Position numbers and translations under genes: made by a program. A stretch of 64,000 nucleotides of DNA from JAVBWI01 sp036677445. Lineage in GTDB: Bacteria > Bacillota > Clostridia > Christensenellales > CAG-138. The notes beneath the pieces were generated by a model. The model ran no database searches. It saw only the letters and a list, made by a program, of their open reading frames with translations, and was not told the origin of the DNA. Below are positions 26,368 through 35,439 of the stretch, piece by piece; position 1 is the first letter of the stretch, and every line of letters starts with the position of its first letter. The DNA is taken from contig JAVBWI010000019.1 in assembly GCA_036677445.1 (NCBI GenBank), positions 62,001 to 126,000 on the forward strand, written 5' to 3'.

Positions 26368-28708
26368 GGCGCTGAACCGTATCTTCAAGCAGGATAAGGA
26401 GCGTATGCGCATCCCGAAATCCGTGCAGCAGGTTATCCCCGCCAAGCGCATCTGGACGGACGGGATTTGGCTGGTGGGGAATAAATACAGCAAATGCTGG
26501 CGCTTTTCGGATATCAATTACGCCATCGCGTCCAAGGATGACAAAACGGCGATGTTCCTGGATTACTCGGAGCTTTTGAACGCGCTCGACAGCAGCGCCA
26601 CCACCAAGATCACCATCTGCAACAAGCAGATGAACAAACAGGCGTTTGAGGAATCCATCCTTCTTCCCCTGCGAAGCGACTCATTCGATTGTTACCGAAA
26701 AGAGTATAATGATATGCTCATGGATAAGGTTACGGATGTTTCCAACTCCATTGTGCAGGAGCGGTACATCACCGTTTCCGTGGTATCAAAGGATGTTGAA
26801 GAGGCCCGCAGCTATTTCGGGCGCGTGGGCGCTGACCTGGCGCACCTTGCCCAACTTTCCTCCACATGCGAGGAACTGGATAGCGCGGAGCGCCTTCGCA
26901 TTTTCCATGACTTTTTCCGAAGCGGCGAAGAACCGATCTTTTTTGCAGACCTAAAGGCCATGATACGAAATGGACGCAGCTTCCGCGATTACATCTGCCC
27001 GGATACCTTTGAATTTCATAAGGATCATTTCCGTATGGGAGAGAAATTCGGGCGGGTGCTGTTTCTGAAGGACTACGCCTCCTACATCAAGGACAGCTTT
27101 GTTTCCGATCTGTGCGAGCTGAACCGCAATCTGTTTTTTTCCATAGACATCATCCCCGTACCGACGGATGAAGCGGTGCGCGAGGTGGAAAGCAAACTCC
27201 TTGGAGTGGAAACGAATATTACGCAATGGCAGAGGAAACAGAATCAGAACAACAACTTTTCTGCCGTCGTGCCGTATGACCTTGAGCAGCAGCGCCGTGA
27301 AGCAAAGGAGTTTCTGGACGATCTGACCAGCCGCGACCAGCGCATGATGTTTGCATTAGTTACACTCGCGCATGTTGCGGATAGCAAGGAGCAGCTTGAC
27401 CGGGATACCGAAGCGTTATTGGCGGTAGGCAGAAAGCACCTGTGTCAGCTTGCGGTTTTAAAGTATCAGCAAATGGACGGCCTCAATACGGCGCTGCCCT
27501 ACGGTCTGTGCAAAATCAACGCCATGCGTACGCTGACTACCGAATCGACCGCCGTGCTTATGCCCTTCCGCGCGCATGAGATCATGGACATCGGTGGGGT
27601 ATACTGCGGCGTGAACGCCATCAGCCGAAACCTCATCATTGCGGACAGGAAACAGTTGATCAACGGCAACGGCTTCATCCTAGGCGTATCCGGCAGCGGA
27701 AAATCCTTCTTTGCCAAACGGGAGATCATCTTCCTTCTGCTGGGCACGAACGACGATATCATCATAGGCGATCCGCAGAATGAATACACCTCGCTTGTGA
27801 ACGCACTCGGCGGCGCGGTGGTGAACCTTTCGCCTACCTCCAGCAACCACATCAACGCGCTTGATCTTTCCCTCGGGTATGGCGATAGGCACAATCCCAT
27901 TGTGGCAAAGACAGAGTTTGTGCTTTCCTTCTTTGAAGCCCTGCTGGAAAAGGATTCGCAAAAGCTCTCGGCGGGCGATAAATCCATCATAGACCGCTGC
28001 CTCGGCATTCTGTATGAGGAATACCTGAAAAGCAACTATATGATACAGCCGCCCACGCTGGTTGACCTGTACCATCTCTTAAAGCAGCAGACGGACAGCG
28101 GCGCGGAGCGCCTTGCGCTTACGCTGGAGAGTAACGCCACGGGGAGCCTCAATATGTTTGCACACCAGACCAATGTGGACGTTCACAGCAGGCTTGTGGC
28201 CTATGGCATCCGCGACCTTGGAAGCCAGCAGCGCACACCGGGGATGCTCGTTATGACCGATGCCATCCGCAACCGTGTGGCGAAAAACCGGGAGCGCGGC
28301 ATTCGTACCCATATTTTCCTTGATGAAATGCACATTTTCTTTGCCAACGACTTCTCCGCTTCCTTCTTTTCGGATTCGTGGAAGCAGTTTAGGAAGGACG
28401 GCGCGCTGGCGACAGGGATCACTCAAAATGTGGAGGACTGCCTCAAGCACATTACCGGGCGCACTATGCTTGCGAACTCCGAGTATCTGGTCATGCTCAA
28501 CCAGGCCCCCACGGACAGGGCGAAGCTCGCGGAGCTTTTGCATATATCGGATAACCAACTTTCGTTTATAACCAACGTGGGCTTTGGCAAAGGGCTGCTC
28601 AAGTGCGGCAAGAGCATAGTGCCGTTCATTGACAACTTCCCGAAGCATACAAAGCTCTACGGGTTGATGAGCACCAAGCCCGGCGAGATACAGGAGATTT
28701 TGGGGTAA
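26360..28708 (+). CDS. VirB4-family conjugation ATPase
   Basis: 782 residues. An N-terminal VirB4-type domain precedes the ATPase with Walker A GVSGSGKSFF near residues 443-452 and Walker B HIFLDEMHIFF near 650. The motifs ATGITQNVEDCL and LNQAPTDRAKLAELLHIS are typical of the family. VirB4 powers assembly of the channel and substrate transfer. AAAGGAGG lies before the start. The length is normal and there is no frameshift. Confidence 0.92.
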   Translation: MIKALNRIFKQDKERMRIPKSVQQVIPAKRIWTDGIWLVGNKYSKCWRFSDINYAIASKDDKTAMFLDYSELLNALDSSATTKITICNKQMNKQAFEESILLPLRSDSFDCYRKEYNDMLMDKVTDVSNSIVQERYITVSVVSKDVEEARSYFGRVGADLAHLAQLSSTCEELDSAERLRIFHDFFRSGEEPIFFADLKAMIRNGRSFRDYICPDTFEFHKDHFRMGEKFGRVLFLKDYASYIKDSFVSDLCELNRNLFFSIDIIPVPTDEAVREVESKLLGVETNITQWQRKQNQNNNFSAVVPYDLEQQRREAKEFLDDLTSRDQRMMFALVTLAHVADSKEQLDRDTEALLAVGRKHLCQLAVLKYQQMDGLNTALPYGLCKINAMRTLTTESTAVLMPFRAHEIMDIGGVYCGVNAISRNLIIADRKQLINGNGFILGVSGSGKSFFAKREIIFLLLGTNDDIIIGDPQNEYTSLVNALGGAVVNLSPTSSNHINALDLSLGYGDRHNPIVAKTEFVLSFFEALLEKDSQKLSAGDKSIIDRCLGILYEEYLKSNYMIQPPTLVDLYHLLKQQTDSGAERLALTLESNATGSLNMFAHQTNVDVHSRLVAYGIRDLGSQQRTPGMLVMTDAIRNRVAKNRERGIRTHIFLDEMHIFFANDFSASFFSDSWKQFRKDGALATGITQNVEDCLKHITGRTMLANSEYLVMLNQAPTDRAKLAELLHISDNQLSFITNVGFGKGLLKCGKSIVPFIDNFPKHTKLYGLMSTKPGEIQEILG

Positions 28709-28718
28709 GATTACACAT

Positions 28719-28745
28719 AGCGACTATTCAGCTAGAATAGTCGCT
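28719..28745 (+). terminator. Perfect hairpin after virB4
   Basis: AGCGACTATTC (28719-28729) and GAATAGTCGCT (28735-28745) form a perfect 11-pair stem around AGCTA. The following stretch is T-rich but has no clean T-run. It marks the junction from GC-rich backbone to AT-rich cargo. Confidence 0.55.
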
Positions 28746-28809
28746 ATTAACTTAATTTTTATGTATAATACTGTGAGATAGTCAATACGAAAGGATGGTG
28801 AGGAGAAGA

Positions 28810-29676
28810 ATGGGATTGAAAAACAGCATACAGCGAAAAATGTTTTGTTCCTCTTTAGGCGTAGCCATTAAGTCACTATTTTTATTAATAATCCCTTGTA
28901 TCTTTGCAACATCAAGCATATGGCTTAAGTGGTTAATGGCGATGCTCACATTAGATATTTCTACATGGATATCTGACAGTTACAATAGTTTGGTTTCAAC
29001 ATTTGGAGTATTGGCTGGTGCATATATAACCCTTTTTGCGACTTATGCATTAAAACACAAAGATGAAAAACGAAAGGCCATAGCTTCTAAAGAATTGGCA
29101 TTTTATATTCCCATGTTGCAAGAACTAATCGAAATTAGGAATTTTGATTATAAACGCGATTTAATGAGATTCACATTTAGAGAAAGCCCCCACTCTAAAG
29201 GCCTAAAGTGGTTTTTTTGGTCAGAAACACAGAATTCATTGTTAAAATATAGTGTTCCTCAAATATTTTATAAAAAAATCATGCAATTAGACAAAGCAAT
29301 CCATGAATATGCAAAATTATATATCGAGACAGATTCATTCTGCATCGATATAGCCAAAAGAATTACTATAGAAAACGGTTTAATTGATACAGCTTTAATG
29401 AATCCATATTATAATATTTTGCATGAGCTGTATAAAGGAGAATTTTTGACTCAAAGTGTTTTACGAGCTATTCCAAATTGCCAAAACGTCAATGCTGATG
29501 TTGCTGAACGGGTTTGTAACACTATTAGGAAAGAAATATGTTGTTCTCAAAAATATAATGATTTTATTTCATGCTACAATTTACTGATCAATGATATTAA
29601 TGAGGTATATGAAGGTTTGGATTATACCTTATTACAAATCCATCGGAAATACAAAGGCATGAATAAGCTCTATTAG
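28810..29676 (+). CDS. Membrane protein of unknown function, cargo
   Basis: 288 residues with two N-terminal membrane helices (about residues 13-38 and 58-76, the second ending in FATYALKHKDEKRK) and a large helical cytosolic part without motifs. The layout (two helices, then a helical soluble domain starting near a KDEKRKA stretch) is seen in phage-defence and abortive-infection orphans, but I cannot assign a family. GAGGAG lies before ATG 28810. Strong AT bias and the position between virB4 and the NlpC/P60 gene mark it as inserted. Confidence 0.6.
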   Translation: MGLKNSIQRKMFCSSLGVAIKSLFLLIIPCIFATSSIWLKWLMAMLTLDISTWISDSYNSLVSTFGVLAGAYITLFATYALKHKDEKRKAIASKELAFYIPMLQELIEIRNFDYKRDLMRFTFRESPHSKGLKWFFWSETQNSLLKYSVPQIFYKKIMQLDKAIHEYAKLYIETDSFCIDIAKRITIENGLIDTALMNPYYNILHELYKGEFLTQSVLRAIPNCQNVNADVAERVCNTIRKEICCSQKYNDFISCYNLLINDINEVYEGLDYTLLQIHRKYKGMNKLY

Positions 29677-29686
29677 GAGAAATAAT

Positions 29687-29899
29687 ATGGCTAAATGCAA
29701 AGAAGAAGCAGTAAGAAATATACGAAGTAGGCTGGAGAAATCCGTACTCTTGCGAACCGAGATGGATAATCCCTATGTCGAAAAATACATAGATGAAGTT
29801 ATTGTTGCCATTGTAGACGAAATATTTAGCGCAATTAATGATAGAGAAAAGAGTATCGCCAGTGATTTAAGAATGGGAATACGATCCGGAAGGTTTTAG
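29687..29899 (+). CDS. Small helical protein of unknown function
   Basis: 70 residues, helical and charged, no motif. It follows the membrane protein by ten bases with AGGAGAAATAAT before the ATG, so the two are probably co-transcribed as one cargo unit. Confidence 0.55.
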   Translation: MAKCKEEAVRNIRSRLEKSVLLRTEMDNPYVEKYIDEVIVAIVDEIFSAINDREKSIASDLRMGIRSGRF

Positions 29900-30059
29900 A
29901 GTTAAATACTTTTAAATCTGATTTTAGGTGCAGCATTTTTTGTTCTCAACAGAAGAATAGAGAGTGAATTCTATTATAAAACAGTAATTGTGGGCAGTTG
30001 TGAGGTTGCCCTTCTTAATGCTCGGTTGCAGATAATATATTGAAAAAGGAAGTGGGATA

Positions 30060-32066
30060 TTGAAAGATATCAAAATCAAACGATTCGAGAAACCACCCCG
30101 CATCCTATCAGATGCAGCCCGTGCGCCCAAGGAGCTTGCCCGAAAATCCTTATTAAAAGCACAGGAAAAGGCAACAGAAAGCGTGGAACGGCCGCGGCAG
30201 AATGAAACGCCTACCGAATATGCTGAAAACCGCATTGAATATGCCACCGACGATATCGTGCATCGCTTAGCACAGGCGGTTGGGAATAGCGGTAAGCAAC
30301 AGGCACAAAAGATAAAAGAAGTGCAAAAGCAGTACAGAGGTGAGAGAGGAACGGAAAACGCCCGTTCCTCTTTTTCGTCTAAAAATACTGCTTATCATGC
30401 CGGAAATGAACCCATGCCCGATTATGGATATGGCAGCTCCGCTTCTCGCAATGTTCGCCATTCGACACAAAAAGCGCAGCATTCTGCCTCCCAAGCACAG
30501 CGCTTCATGCAAGCGACACCATCGCCTGAGAGTAATACCTACCGCGCCGGGAAGGAGCGTGTGTGCAACAATTTTATATACAGGTGTCGCACTGACTCCG
30601 CTGTGCGGCAGTCCGCCCGGCAAGCGTATCAAGCGGCGCAGGCTCCCAAGGGCGCAGCGAAAGGAACAATCAAAACCGTGAAGCGTACTGTTAAGACTGC
30701 GCAGAACACTGTGAAAACAGCACAAAAGGCGATCAAAACCACACAGCAGGCCGTGCGCGTTACACAACGGGCTGCGCAGGCTGTGGCGAAGACGGCACAG
30801 GCTACCGCCCGCGCTGCACAGGCGGCGGCGAAAGCAGCGGCGGCAGCGGCAAAAGCAGCGATGAAAATGCTGATGGCCATCATGAAGGCGATCATAGCAG
30901 CAACGAAGGCGCTTGTTGCGGCTATCGCGGCGGGCGGCTGGGTTGCGGTCATCATCATCATTGTTGTTTCGCTGATCGCCTTTATTCTCTGCTCAGCCTT
31001 CGGCGTGTTCTTTTCCAATGAATCTGAGGACAGCGAGCCCATGACCGAGGCGATATCTGCCATTAATGCAGATTTTCAGACTTCGATCCAGCAAAGGATT
31101 GCCGAGATTACGGCGGAGGTGGGTGCGGATATCACCGAGGTTATCTATGAGGGGGATATGGAGAGCCTGGACAGCGTTGTTCCGAATTGGGCGGATGTCA
31201 TTGGGGTTTACTCTGTAAAAACGTCACTGGATGAGGCTGACCCTTCCGATGTTATGACCGTTACGCCTGAAAACATTGAAAAGTTGGAAACGGCATTTAA
31301 GGATATGAACGTTGTGTCCTACCGAACCGAAACGGAAACAGAGGAAACCACGCTGAAGGACGAACATGGGGCTGCCATTCTGGATGAACACGGCAATCCA
31401 GAGGTCGAAACCACCGTAACGCTCTATATCTACGTCAATGTGAACAGCATGGATTACCGGGATGGCGCGGAGCTGTACCGCTTCAACGCCAGCCAAAATG
31501 AAATGTTGCATGAAATGATGCTCCCCGACTATTACCCGCTGTTTGCGGAGCTGTTGGGGGATATGATTGGCGATGGCGGTGAATACGGCCTTGCCCTCGA
31601 CATTAATCCGAGCCTTCCGCCCAACGAGCTGGGCGCACAGATCGTAGCGGCTGCAAAGAAATACATCGGGCGCAGCTATTCCAGCATGGACTGCTCCGGC
31701 CTGGTACGTGCAGCCCTACGCGATTGCGGCCTGAATTCTATGAATGGACTGACATCTACGGGCATGGCTGAGAAATGCCGCGATATGGGCGTACTGTTTA
31801 CCGATGCATCCCAGTTGCAGGCTGGCGATCTCATTTTCTTTGCTTGTAAGGATGCGAGTCGCGGCCCCGGCTATTGTACGGATCACAGGCGTTGCGGTAG
31901 CGGAAAGTGCAAACGCTGGATGCAAATTCACCACATTGCTATCTATATCAATGAGACCTTCCTGATCGACAGCACAGGAGGCAACAACAGCGTTCAGATC
32001 AGAAAGCATTGGGGCAAGAATGGCCCCGAATGGGAATGGGTTTGCTTTGGCAGGCCAATAAATTAA
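30060..32066 (+). CDS. NlpC/P60 cell-wall hydrolase of the transfer apparatus
   Basis: 668 residues from a TTG start with GGAAGTGG upstream. The N-terminal 300 residues are low-complexity, Ala/Lys/Gln/Thr-rich, with heptad-like repeats (KTVKTAQNTVKTAQKAIKTT) before one membrane helix (WVAVIIIIVVSLIAFILC). The extracellular part ends in an NlpC/P60 peptidase with Cys545 in SMDCSGL and His625 in IHHIAIYI. Such hydrolases open peptidoglycan locally for the conjugation channel. The repetitive Ala-rich stretch (30,650-30,900) may vary in length between strains. Confidence 0.85.
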   Translation: MKDIKIKRFEKPPRILSDAARAPKELARKSLLKAQEKATESVERPRQNETPTEYAENRIEYATDDIVHRLAQAVGNSGKQQAQKIKEVQKQYRGERGTENARSSFSSKNTAYHAGNEPMPDYGYGSSASRNVRHSTQKAQHSASQAQRFMQATPSPESNTYRAGKERVCNNFIYRCRTDSAVRQSARQAYQAAQAPKGAAKGTIKTVKRTVKTAQNTVKTAQKAIKTTQQAVRVTQRAAQAVAKTAQATARAAQAAAKAAAAAAKAAMKMLMAIMKAIIAATKALVAAIAAGGWVAVIIIIVVSLIAFILCSAFGVFFSNESEDSEPMTEAISAINADFQTSIQQRIAEITAEVGADITEVIYEGDMESLDSVVPNWADVIGVYSVKTSLDEADPSDVMTVTPENIEKLETAFKDMNVVSYRTETETEETTLKDEHGAAILDEHGNPEVETTVTLYIYVNVNSMDYRDGAELYRFNASQNEMLHEMMLPDYYPLFAELLGDMIGDGGEYGLALDINPSLPPNELGAQIVAAAKKYIGRSYSSMDCSGLVRAALRDCGLNSMNGLTSTGMAEKCRDMGVLFTDASQLQAGDLIFFACKDASRGPGYCTDHRRCGSGKCKRWMQIHHIAIYINETFLIDSTGGNNSVQIRKHWGKNGPEWEWVCFGRPIN

Positions 32067-32114
32067 ATGAATGATGAAGAGATATTACCATGAGTAAGAT
32101 AAAAATCATTGTAG

Positions 32115-32134
32115 GGGCGGCAGGTTTGCCGCCC
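32115..32134. repeat. Hairpin (possible REP-like element)
   Basis: GGGCGGCA (32115-32122) and TGCCGCCC (32127-32134) pair perfectly around GGTT, in otherwise AT-rich sequence. It resembles short palindromic intergenic repeats; no T-run follows. It may still end transcription of the transfer operon. Confidence 0.4.
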
Positions 32135-32240
32135 TGCTGCTTCAACTGCAAATTATTAAGACCTTCATTGAAGATGGTTGGAAGTATTCCGGACGTATTA
32201 TTCATAAAGTAAAGAAAGTGATAAGTGAAGGAGTATATTC

Positions 32241-32423
32241 ATGAAAAACGGTGATCGCCTCGATGAACTGATGGATGCCTTGAATGGCAGAACTGCTGTA
32301 ACCCAAGCGGAAGCAGAGCAGCTCATATTGGAATACGGCAAGATACCATCCTTCGAAATCTTCATTGAGAGAGCAAAAAGAGATGCAGAGACCCTTAGTA
32401 AAATAAAAAACCAGCAGGAGTAA
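32241..32423 (+). CDS. Small protein of unknown function
   Basis: 60 residues, acidic and helical (start MKNGDRLDELMDALNGRTAV). GAAGGAG lies before the ATG. No family recognised. It follows the NlpC/P60 gene by 174 bases and precedes the sigma factor promoter. Confidence 0.55.
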   Translation: MKNGDRLDELMDALNGRTAVTQAEAEQLILEYGKIPSFEIFIERAKRDAETLSKIKNQQE

Positions 32424-32538
32424 TTCTGTAGTTGTTAAATATTTAAGAACTTAGTAAATCATTACAGATTTCCTCATTTCTATGTGTCATAATAAAAAGA
32501 ACTTACCCCAAATCTCTTTTGAGATTTATACAATTTGC

Positions 32539-32570
32539 TGACAGATTTTTTGCTGCTGTAGTGTCTATAA
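32539..32570 (+). promoter_or_regulatory. Probable autoregulated ECF-sigma promoter
   Basis: TGACAGATT (32539-32547) and GTGTCTATAA (32561-32570) lie upstream of the sigma gene. Nearly the same two boxes, with one base difference in spacing, occur at 34624-34656 before a secreted-protein gene. Two matching boxes at two genes next to a sigma factor suggest its own target promoter. Confidence 0.55.
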
Positions 32571-32637
32571 TGGCAATAGAATATCGTCCATTATTGCCCG
32601 CAGAGCATCGAACAAGCATAAGCCGGAGGGCGTATAA

Positions 32638-33162
32638 TTGGATAAGGAAACAATCCTCGAGTATTTTGAAAGAAAGTATCGAAGTTTATTAAAATTGGCG
32701 GTCATGATGATGAAGGATGTGGATGCAGCACAGGATGTATTGCACGATGTTGCGGTAGTTCTGCTGAAAAAACAGCACGAGCTTGAAGATGTGGAGAATT
32801 ATTCCGCATTCTTAGCAGTGTGCATTCGCCGGGCTGCATTAAACTACTTCCGCAAGAATGCACGCTATGATGTCCAAAATCCTGATATTTTGGCCGAGAT
32901 ATGCGTACATCCGGAATCGGACATCGGCTATGACTATATTGAGTGGGTTATGTCTTTAGAGAAACACTTAACGAAATTTAGCCCCGAAATTCGGAAGGCA
33001 TTCATTGAACACTATTTGGATAGCGTGCCAATTGAGATAATTTCCGCAAGATTAGGCATTACGCCTAATGCGCTATCTCTCCGCTTTATGAGAATGCGTG
33101 AGACGCTTGCAAATACTTCCCCCAGTATGTTGCGGCATTTAAATATAATTGCTCTGCTATGA
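32638..33162 (+). CDS. ECF-type sigma factor
   Basis: 174 residues from a TTG start with GGAGGG upstream. Region 2 is visible near residues 10-75 (KYRSLLKLAVMMMKDVDAAQDVLHDV, then a region 2.4-like segment with YFRKNARYD) and region 4 near 115-165 (FSPEIRKAFIEHYLDSVPIEIISARLGITPNALSLRF, a helix-turn-helix). There are no regions 1 or 3, so it is an ECF sigma. The next gene encodes a single-pass membrane protein, the usual place for an anti-sigma factor. Confidence 0.8.
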   Translation: MDKETILEYFERKYRSLLKLAVMMMKDVDAAQDVLHDVAVVLLKKQHELEDVENYSAFLAVCIRRAALNYFRKNARYDVQNPDILAEICVHPESDIGYDYIEWVMSLEKHLTKFSPEIRKAFIEHYLDSVPIEIISARLGITPNALSLRFMRMRETLANTSPSMLRHLNIIALL

Positions 33163-33178
33163 GTTTTATGAGGGAATG

Positions 33179-34030
33179 ATGATAAGGTTAATCATAGAGA
33201 AAATCGAATGGCATCGCATGAAGATGATTGCATTTGATCATCCATACTTTGACATAAAAAGACATGTCTTATCTGAGCGTGCCGCAGAACAGCTTTTGCG
33301 GAAACATCAAGTCCTCGATGCAAAAGAAGTCCTACGCAAAGCACGCATTGAATGTGACCTCCCGTTGCCTACTGATAATGGAAGTAATTGCGGGTCTTCT
33401 ATTGATTGGAAGCAGCATATGTCCAAGCCGAGACCCCATTACCGCAGGATTGCTATTGCGTTAGTAGCCGCGTTGATTATAACTGGCTTTTTAACATTAA
33501 CAAAACCGGGGATAGCATTGGCGCAGGAGCTTTACGAAATTATTGTCAGAGTAGTTCATGGCACGCTGATGGCTCAAAATCGTGAAATCCCGGATGATGT
33601 GGATCCCATTGACTTTTCAAAGATTCCTGTCGAATTCTCCAGCCTAGAAGAGATTGCTCAACTCACAGGAAGAGTTATCTTTGTTCCTGCTGATGACGAT
33701 GGTAAACTTGTTGAGCTTTCTACTATTATTATGAATTCGGAGATGATGGTGATCGTCTCGAAATATGCTCGAGAGGACGGAACATCTTACCGCATTGCTC
33801 AGACAATACATAATAGTGATACGCTTTGGGCAGAAGCAAGCAGTTCGATAACGGATGAACTGATAACAATAACTCTGCCAATAGGCATGACTGTATATTT
33901 GAGCCGGATGGAGGATGAAACGGTCTATGCAGCTGCCTTTGGCGCAGGATATGATCTAAACGTAGCCAGCACGGATTTAACCCTTGGAGAATTACAGGAG
34001 TTAGTAAAACGAATTCAACTTATAGGATAG
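33179..34030 (+). CDS. Single-pass membrane protein, probable anti-sigma regulator
   Basis: About 283 residues; the exact start is uncertain (ATG at 33176 or 33179, with GAGGGA very close). The N-terminal cytosolic part (about 85 residues) contains segments such as HVLSERAAEQLLRKHQVLDA. One membrane helix follows (RRIAIALVAALIITGFLTL), then an outside domain with DFSKIPVEFSSLEEIAQLTG that resembles DUF4367-type sensor domains. Downstream placement after an ECF sigma gene suggests it holds the sigma factor at the membrane. Confidence 0.65.
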   Translation: MIRLIIEKIEWHRMKMIAFDHPYFDIKRHVLSERAAEQLLRKHQVLDAKEVLRKARIECDLPLPTDNGSNCGSSIDWKQHMSKPRPHYRRIAIALVAALIITGFLTLTKPGIALAQELYEIIVRVVHGTLMAQNREIPDDVDPIDFSKIPVEFSSLEEIAQLTGRVIFVPADDDGKLVELSTIIMNSEMMVIVSKYAREDGTSYRIAQTIHNSDTLWAEASSSITDELITITLPIGMTVYLSRMEDETVYAAAFGAGYDLNVASTDLTLGELQELVKRIQLIG

Positions 34031-34068
34031 ATTAATGACATCGGACTTATCACCTATTCATGTCCTTA

Positions 34069-34094
34069 ATCCCCCGGCAATTTTGCCGGGGGAT
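34069..34094. terminator. Bidirectional hairpin between converging genes
   Basis: ATCCCCCGGCAA (34069-34080) and TTGCCGGGGGAT (34083-34094) form a perfect 12-pair stem around TT, between two genes that converge on it. Confidence 0.65.
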
Positions 34095-34110
34095 CATTAA
34101 TCTCCATAGA

Positions 34111-34506
34111 TTAAGATACCCATTTAGCTGAAGTTCTGGATGTCACCGAATATGATTTGCCATTCTTTTTAGAATAATGGATACCGGTAAGCTTATAATA
34201 ATGTTCACCATCAACCTTTTTCGAACTGGCTACTGTTACAATATCGGTATTTTGAGATTCTTCACTTGCTCGGGCAACCTCATACCAGCTTGATCCACGT
34301 TGCTCCCACAGAATAACGGTTATTCTAATAATATCCTCAGTTTGCGCTGATGTCGAATAACCTGAAAATGAAATCGTCCGACCTGATGGGGACATAGAAA
34401 TAGTGCCGCTCGCCTGCCTAGGGGTTATCGTATCTGCCAGAGATGCTGTAGTAATTGACAAGCACAAAACGATGGCTAATGCCAGGCAGAAGATTCTCTT
34501 TTTCAT
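34111..34506 (-). CDS. Secreted protein of unknown function
   Basis: 131 residues on the minus strand, the only clear minus-strand gene of the window. A signal peptide (start MKKRIFCLALAIVLCLSITTASLA) precedes a beta-rich domain of about 105 residues (SGTISMSPSGRTISFSGYS), like small DUF6147-type exported proteins of Clostridia, though I am not certain of the family. GGAGG lies upstream of the start. It may share the ECF sigma regulon with the divergent gene at 34833. Confidence 0.7.
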   Translation of the reverse strand: MKKRIFCLALAIVLCLSITTASLADTITPRQASGTISMSPSGRTISFSGYSTSAQTEDIIRITVILWEQRGSSWYEVARASEESQNTDIVTVASSKKVDGEHYYKLTGIHYSKKNGKSYSVTSRTSAKWVS

Positions 34507-34623
34507 CGGGTTTATCCTCCGTTAATTTAGATTGTGGTCTTAACCACTTTTGTTATGACACCCCAGCCCAGTAAAATCTTTCATACAGAGCATTAATATA
34601 TTATTGAAGAATTTCGGGTTTAA

Positions 34624-34656
34624 TGAAAGATTATCCTCTCGTTCGCGTGTCTATAA
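34624..34656 (+). promoter_or_regulatory. Second probable ECF-sigma promoter
   Basis: TGAAAGATT (34624-34632) and GTGTCTATAA (34647-34656) repeat the boxes found before the sigma gene, with a spacer one base longer. It would drive the short frame at 34708 and the secreted-protein gene at 34833. Confidence 0.5.
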
Positions 34657-34707
34657 GGCATGAACGAGGTAAACCCGATATCGGTTAATGTGCACTGGGA
34701 AGGAGGG

Positions 34708-34749
34708 ATGCTTATGATTGCGGATAAAGCCTTTATAAACCTTGAGTGA
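34708..34749 (+). CDS. Possible leader peptide (13 codons)
   Basis: MLMIADKAFINLE, or 11 residues from the second ATG at 34714. GGAAGGAGGG at 34698-34707 is an unusually strong ribosome site for which there is no other gene nearby. It lies between the ECF-type promoter and the secreted-protein gene. It may be a leader peptide or the remnant of a lost gene. Confidence 0.35.
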   Translation: MLMIADKAFINLE

Positions 34750-34832
34750 TCGACCCATTACCATTCAGCGATGCAAATTAAGGATGAGAAATATATTCGT
34801 TTTTCATCTATACGGATTGAAAGGAGAAAACT

Positions 34833-35357
34833 ATGAAAAAGGCAATATCTTTGTTTATTGTGGCGTGTATACTTTTAAGCATAACGCAAGTAGCATTCGC
34901 CAAAGAAGCTGGGTATGAACCGGGAGCGGAATCGTCATACAGTATTCCAATAGACGAAAGTGAGGAAAACGTTGAGATTGTATACGATAGATTACTAAGA
35001 GGCGATGATCCCCCCACTGATCCTACAGATCTGCCGTATACTTTGTCGGGGAATATAAAAAGCTATACATATGGTTCCAAATATTTCAAACCAAGCTCTA
35101 TCGGAAAGATTCACACACAACTCACAGGGACAACCTATTATACAGGAAATGTAAGAGTTATAATTGAATTGTATGATTCAGCGGGCAATTTCCAAACGGA
35201 TTATGATTGTGGTAGGGACCATAGATTTGATATGGGTATTAGTTGGTACAATCTTAATCCGAATACCGACTACTATTATAAAGTGAGGATTACGAACAAA
35301 GATTTCGCGAAGGAGTCCTTTAAGTTTAAGCTAAAATGCACAGCTCAAAACCAATGA
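34833..35357 (+). CDS. Secreted protein of unknown function
   Basis: 174 residues. A signal peptide (KKAISLFIVACILLSITQVAFA) is followed by an acidic linker and a beta-rich domain (TYYTGNVRVIIELYDSAGN, YKVRITNKDF). It looks like a distant relative of the minus-strand secreted protein at 34111. AAAGGAG lies before the ATG. The ECF-type promoter 180 bases upstream suggests control by the nearby sigma factor. Confidence 0.65.
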   Translation: MKKAISLFIVACILLSITQVAFAKEAGYEPGAESSYSIPIDESEENVEIVYDRLLRGDDPPTDPTDLPYTLSGNIKSYTYGSKYFKPSSIGKIHTQLTGTTYYTGNVRVIIELYDSAGNFQTDYDCGRDHRFDMGISWYNLNPNTDYYYKVRITNKDFAKESFKFKLKCTAQNQ

Positions 35358-35378
35358 TATAGCCATTAGTAATATTTT

Positions 35379-35409
35379 GGATAGGAGCAAAGATTCTTTA
35401 CTCCTATCC
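35379..35409 (+). terminator. Hairpin between two exported-protein genes
   Basis: GGATAGGAG (35379-35387) and CTCCTATCC (35401-35409) form a perfect 9-pair stem around 13 AT-rich bases. It probably ends transcription of the upstream gene; no strong T-run is seen. Confidence 0.45.
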
Positions 35410-35439
35410 ATATGCAAATAAGTACGGAAGGAAAAAGAG

